Positions 63,182 through 64,000 of a stretch of 64,000 bases of DNA are shown in pieces. The notes beneath the pieces were generated by a model that was not told the DNA's origin, did not search any database, and saw only the letters and a list, made by a program, of their open reading frames with translations. Every line of letters starts with the position of its first letter. Positions within the stretch are counted from its first letter, which is position 1. The translations under genes and the position numbers were made by a program. Location of the stretch: positions 90,795 to 154,794 of the forward strand of contig CAOKDX010000006.1 of the NCBI GenBank assembly GCA_948467395.1, read 5' to 3'. Source of the DNA: an uncultured Clostridia bacterium. Its GTDB lineage: Bacteria > Bacillota > Clostridia > Lachnospirales > Lachnospiraceae.

Positions 63182-64000
63182 CTATCTTGTGTCTTGAATT
63201 AACCGATAGGCTTCTTTTGCATAATCAGCATTTTCAAGAAACAAGTTGGGAAGTTCATCTATTCTGTCAGCATCATTACAACAATACTGCACAACGTATG
63301 TAACAATTGTTTCGATATTTTTCCCACATTTATCAAACAATTCTGCAGACTTGACCCAATTATCCTGCTTATATTCCTGCCCTAATTCACGCACAATCAC
63401 TGCAAGCCTGTCATAATTTGCACAGTATGGTATATCAGCTTCTTTCACTCCCATAATACGATTTGGCACTTTAGGCACTTTCCCCATATATTCAGTAATA
63501 GAAATAAGAGCTTTTCTATAATCTTCTTCAGAAAATTTCTTTTTCCATTTTGGAAGTTCCCTTGCTATTTTTTCGTATGCAGAAATTCCGAGAATATATG
63601 GCTTTTCTCTAAGCTGTCTTTCCGCTTTTTCCAACAGGCAATTAAGACTAAGGCTATATTTATCTGGCAGATTTTCACCCAAACGAATTTTAATAAATCC
63701 GTTTTTGTCCCCCACCCCATTTTTCTCAATATTCCAAGCCAGTTCTAAATCACTGACCGCAAGTTCTACCATATCTTCCCGATCGCAGTCATATATCAAA
63801 ACACAATCCTTTTCTTCATCATATCCAGTCATCATAACATAATGTATAGGTATATGTTCCGTATGGTACATTTTCAGATAGGGCAAATAAAACATATCCA
63901 ATGGCCCTAAAACAACAGGACAGCCTTCATCAATTTCTTTTTTAACAGACTTTTTGGCATATTCTACAGTTGTTCCACCAATAATTTTATAATCTAACCC
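63182..64000 (-). CDS. BtrH-domain protein (partial, 5' end beyond window)
   Basis: At least 272 residues of an open frame that runs off the window. The N-terminal part resembles the BtrH N-terminal domain: KIIGGTTVEYAKKSV, EGCPVVLGPLDMFYLPYL, then HYVMMTGYDEEKDCVLIYDCD. The rest is helical and fits the associated DUF4872. In butirosin synthesis BtrH moves an acyl chain from the carrier protein BtrI onto the aminoglycoside. The presence of an ACP and a ligase 1.7 kb away on the same strand makes a comparable acyl transfer plausible here. The catalytic N-terminal residues lie partly outside the window. Confidence 0.72.
   Translation of the reverse strand, partial: GLDYKIIGGTTVEYAKKSVKKEIDEGCPVVLGPLDMFYLPYLKMYHTEHIPIHYVMMTGYDEEKDCVLIYDCDREDMVELAVSDLELAWNIEKNGVGDKNGFIKIRLGENLPDKYSLSLNCLLEKAERQLREKPYILGISAYEKIARELPKWKKKFSEEDYRKALISITEYMGKVPKVPNRIMGVKEADIPYCANYDRLAVIVRELGQEYKQDNWVKSAELFDKCGKNIETIVTYVVQYCCNDADRIDELPNLFLENADYAKEAYRLIQDTR

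Overview
The window looks like a chromosomal segment of a gut-type Lachnospiraceae (Clostridia). The grounds are the gene families and their order: ATP synthase genes beside proC, rpiB and Sua5; an NfnAB transhydrogenase; two GH115 enzymes and a GH43; lysine-rich Ig-like surface proteins; and an Rpn-family nuclease of a type common in that family. Species cannot be fixed from sequence alone. One tRNA (Gly, CCC) is present. I saw no rRNA, CRISPR array or insertion sequence.

Layout. 1-4 kb: start of the ATP synthase operon (atpB, subunit I, AtpZ-like) behind proC, rpiB, a phosphatase-like protein that lacks the catalytic Arg, and a Sua5-type enzyme, all on the minus strand. 4-8.5 kb: a cell-wall amidase, a GH18/SH3 protein, an Rpn nuclease with 24-bp repeats, and a PnuC-type transporter behind a terminator/antiterminator leader. 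8.5-22.9 kb: a glucuronoxylan locus with a LamG/Ig-like surface protein broken by one in-frame amber codon, a secreted 1983-aa GH115, a membrane transporter, a cytosolic 1190-aa GH115 and a divergent AraC regulator. A palindrome lies in the shared promoter region. 23-28.6 kb: two P-loop kinase-like genes with a truncated nucleotidyltransferase between them, a leucine-rich-repeat protein, a subtilase fused to a phospholipase-C-like domain, and an ECF sigma factor behind a structured RNA-like leader.

28.6-42 kb is mostly housekeeping: a YwmB-like protein, fabF overlapping an acyl-CoA ligase gene, divergent nfnAB, a 1522-aa Ig-like surface protein, rsmA (ksgA), a zinc-ribbon membrane protein, rmuC and tRNA-Gly. 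42-52.6 kb: an orphan DUF4367-type membrane protein, a small secreted protein, then an AraC regulator co-transcribed with four ABC proteins (two MacB-like, two forming a BmrCD-like heterodimer). 52.6-57.4 kb: a membrane-tethered GH43 arabinanase-like enzyme with an internal second signal peptide, and a FIST-EAL c-di-GMP protein.

57.5-64 kb is visibly AT-richer and is the most unusual part. An AgrC-like kinase and an AgrA/LytTR-like regulator flank a compact four-gene operon on the opposite strand: acyl carrier protein, PaaK/CapK-type ligase, a secreted Cys-rich papain-like protein and a membrane-anchored protein. A BtrH-domain gene lies at the window edge, 3' of it a YdeI-family gene. I infer an uncharacterised acyl-thioester pathway under peptide-type two-component control.
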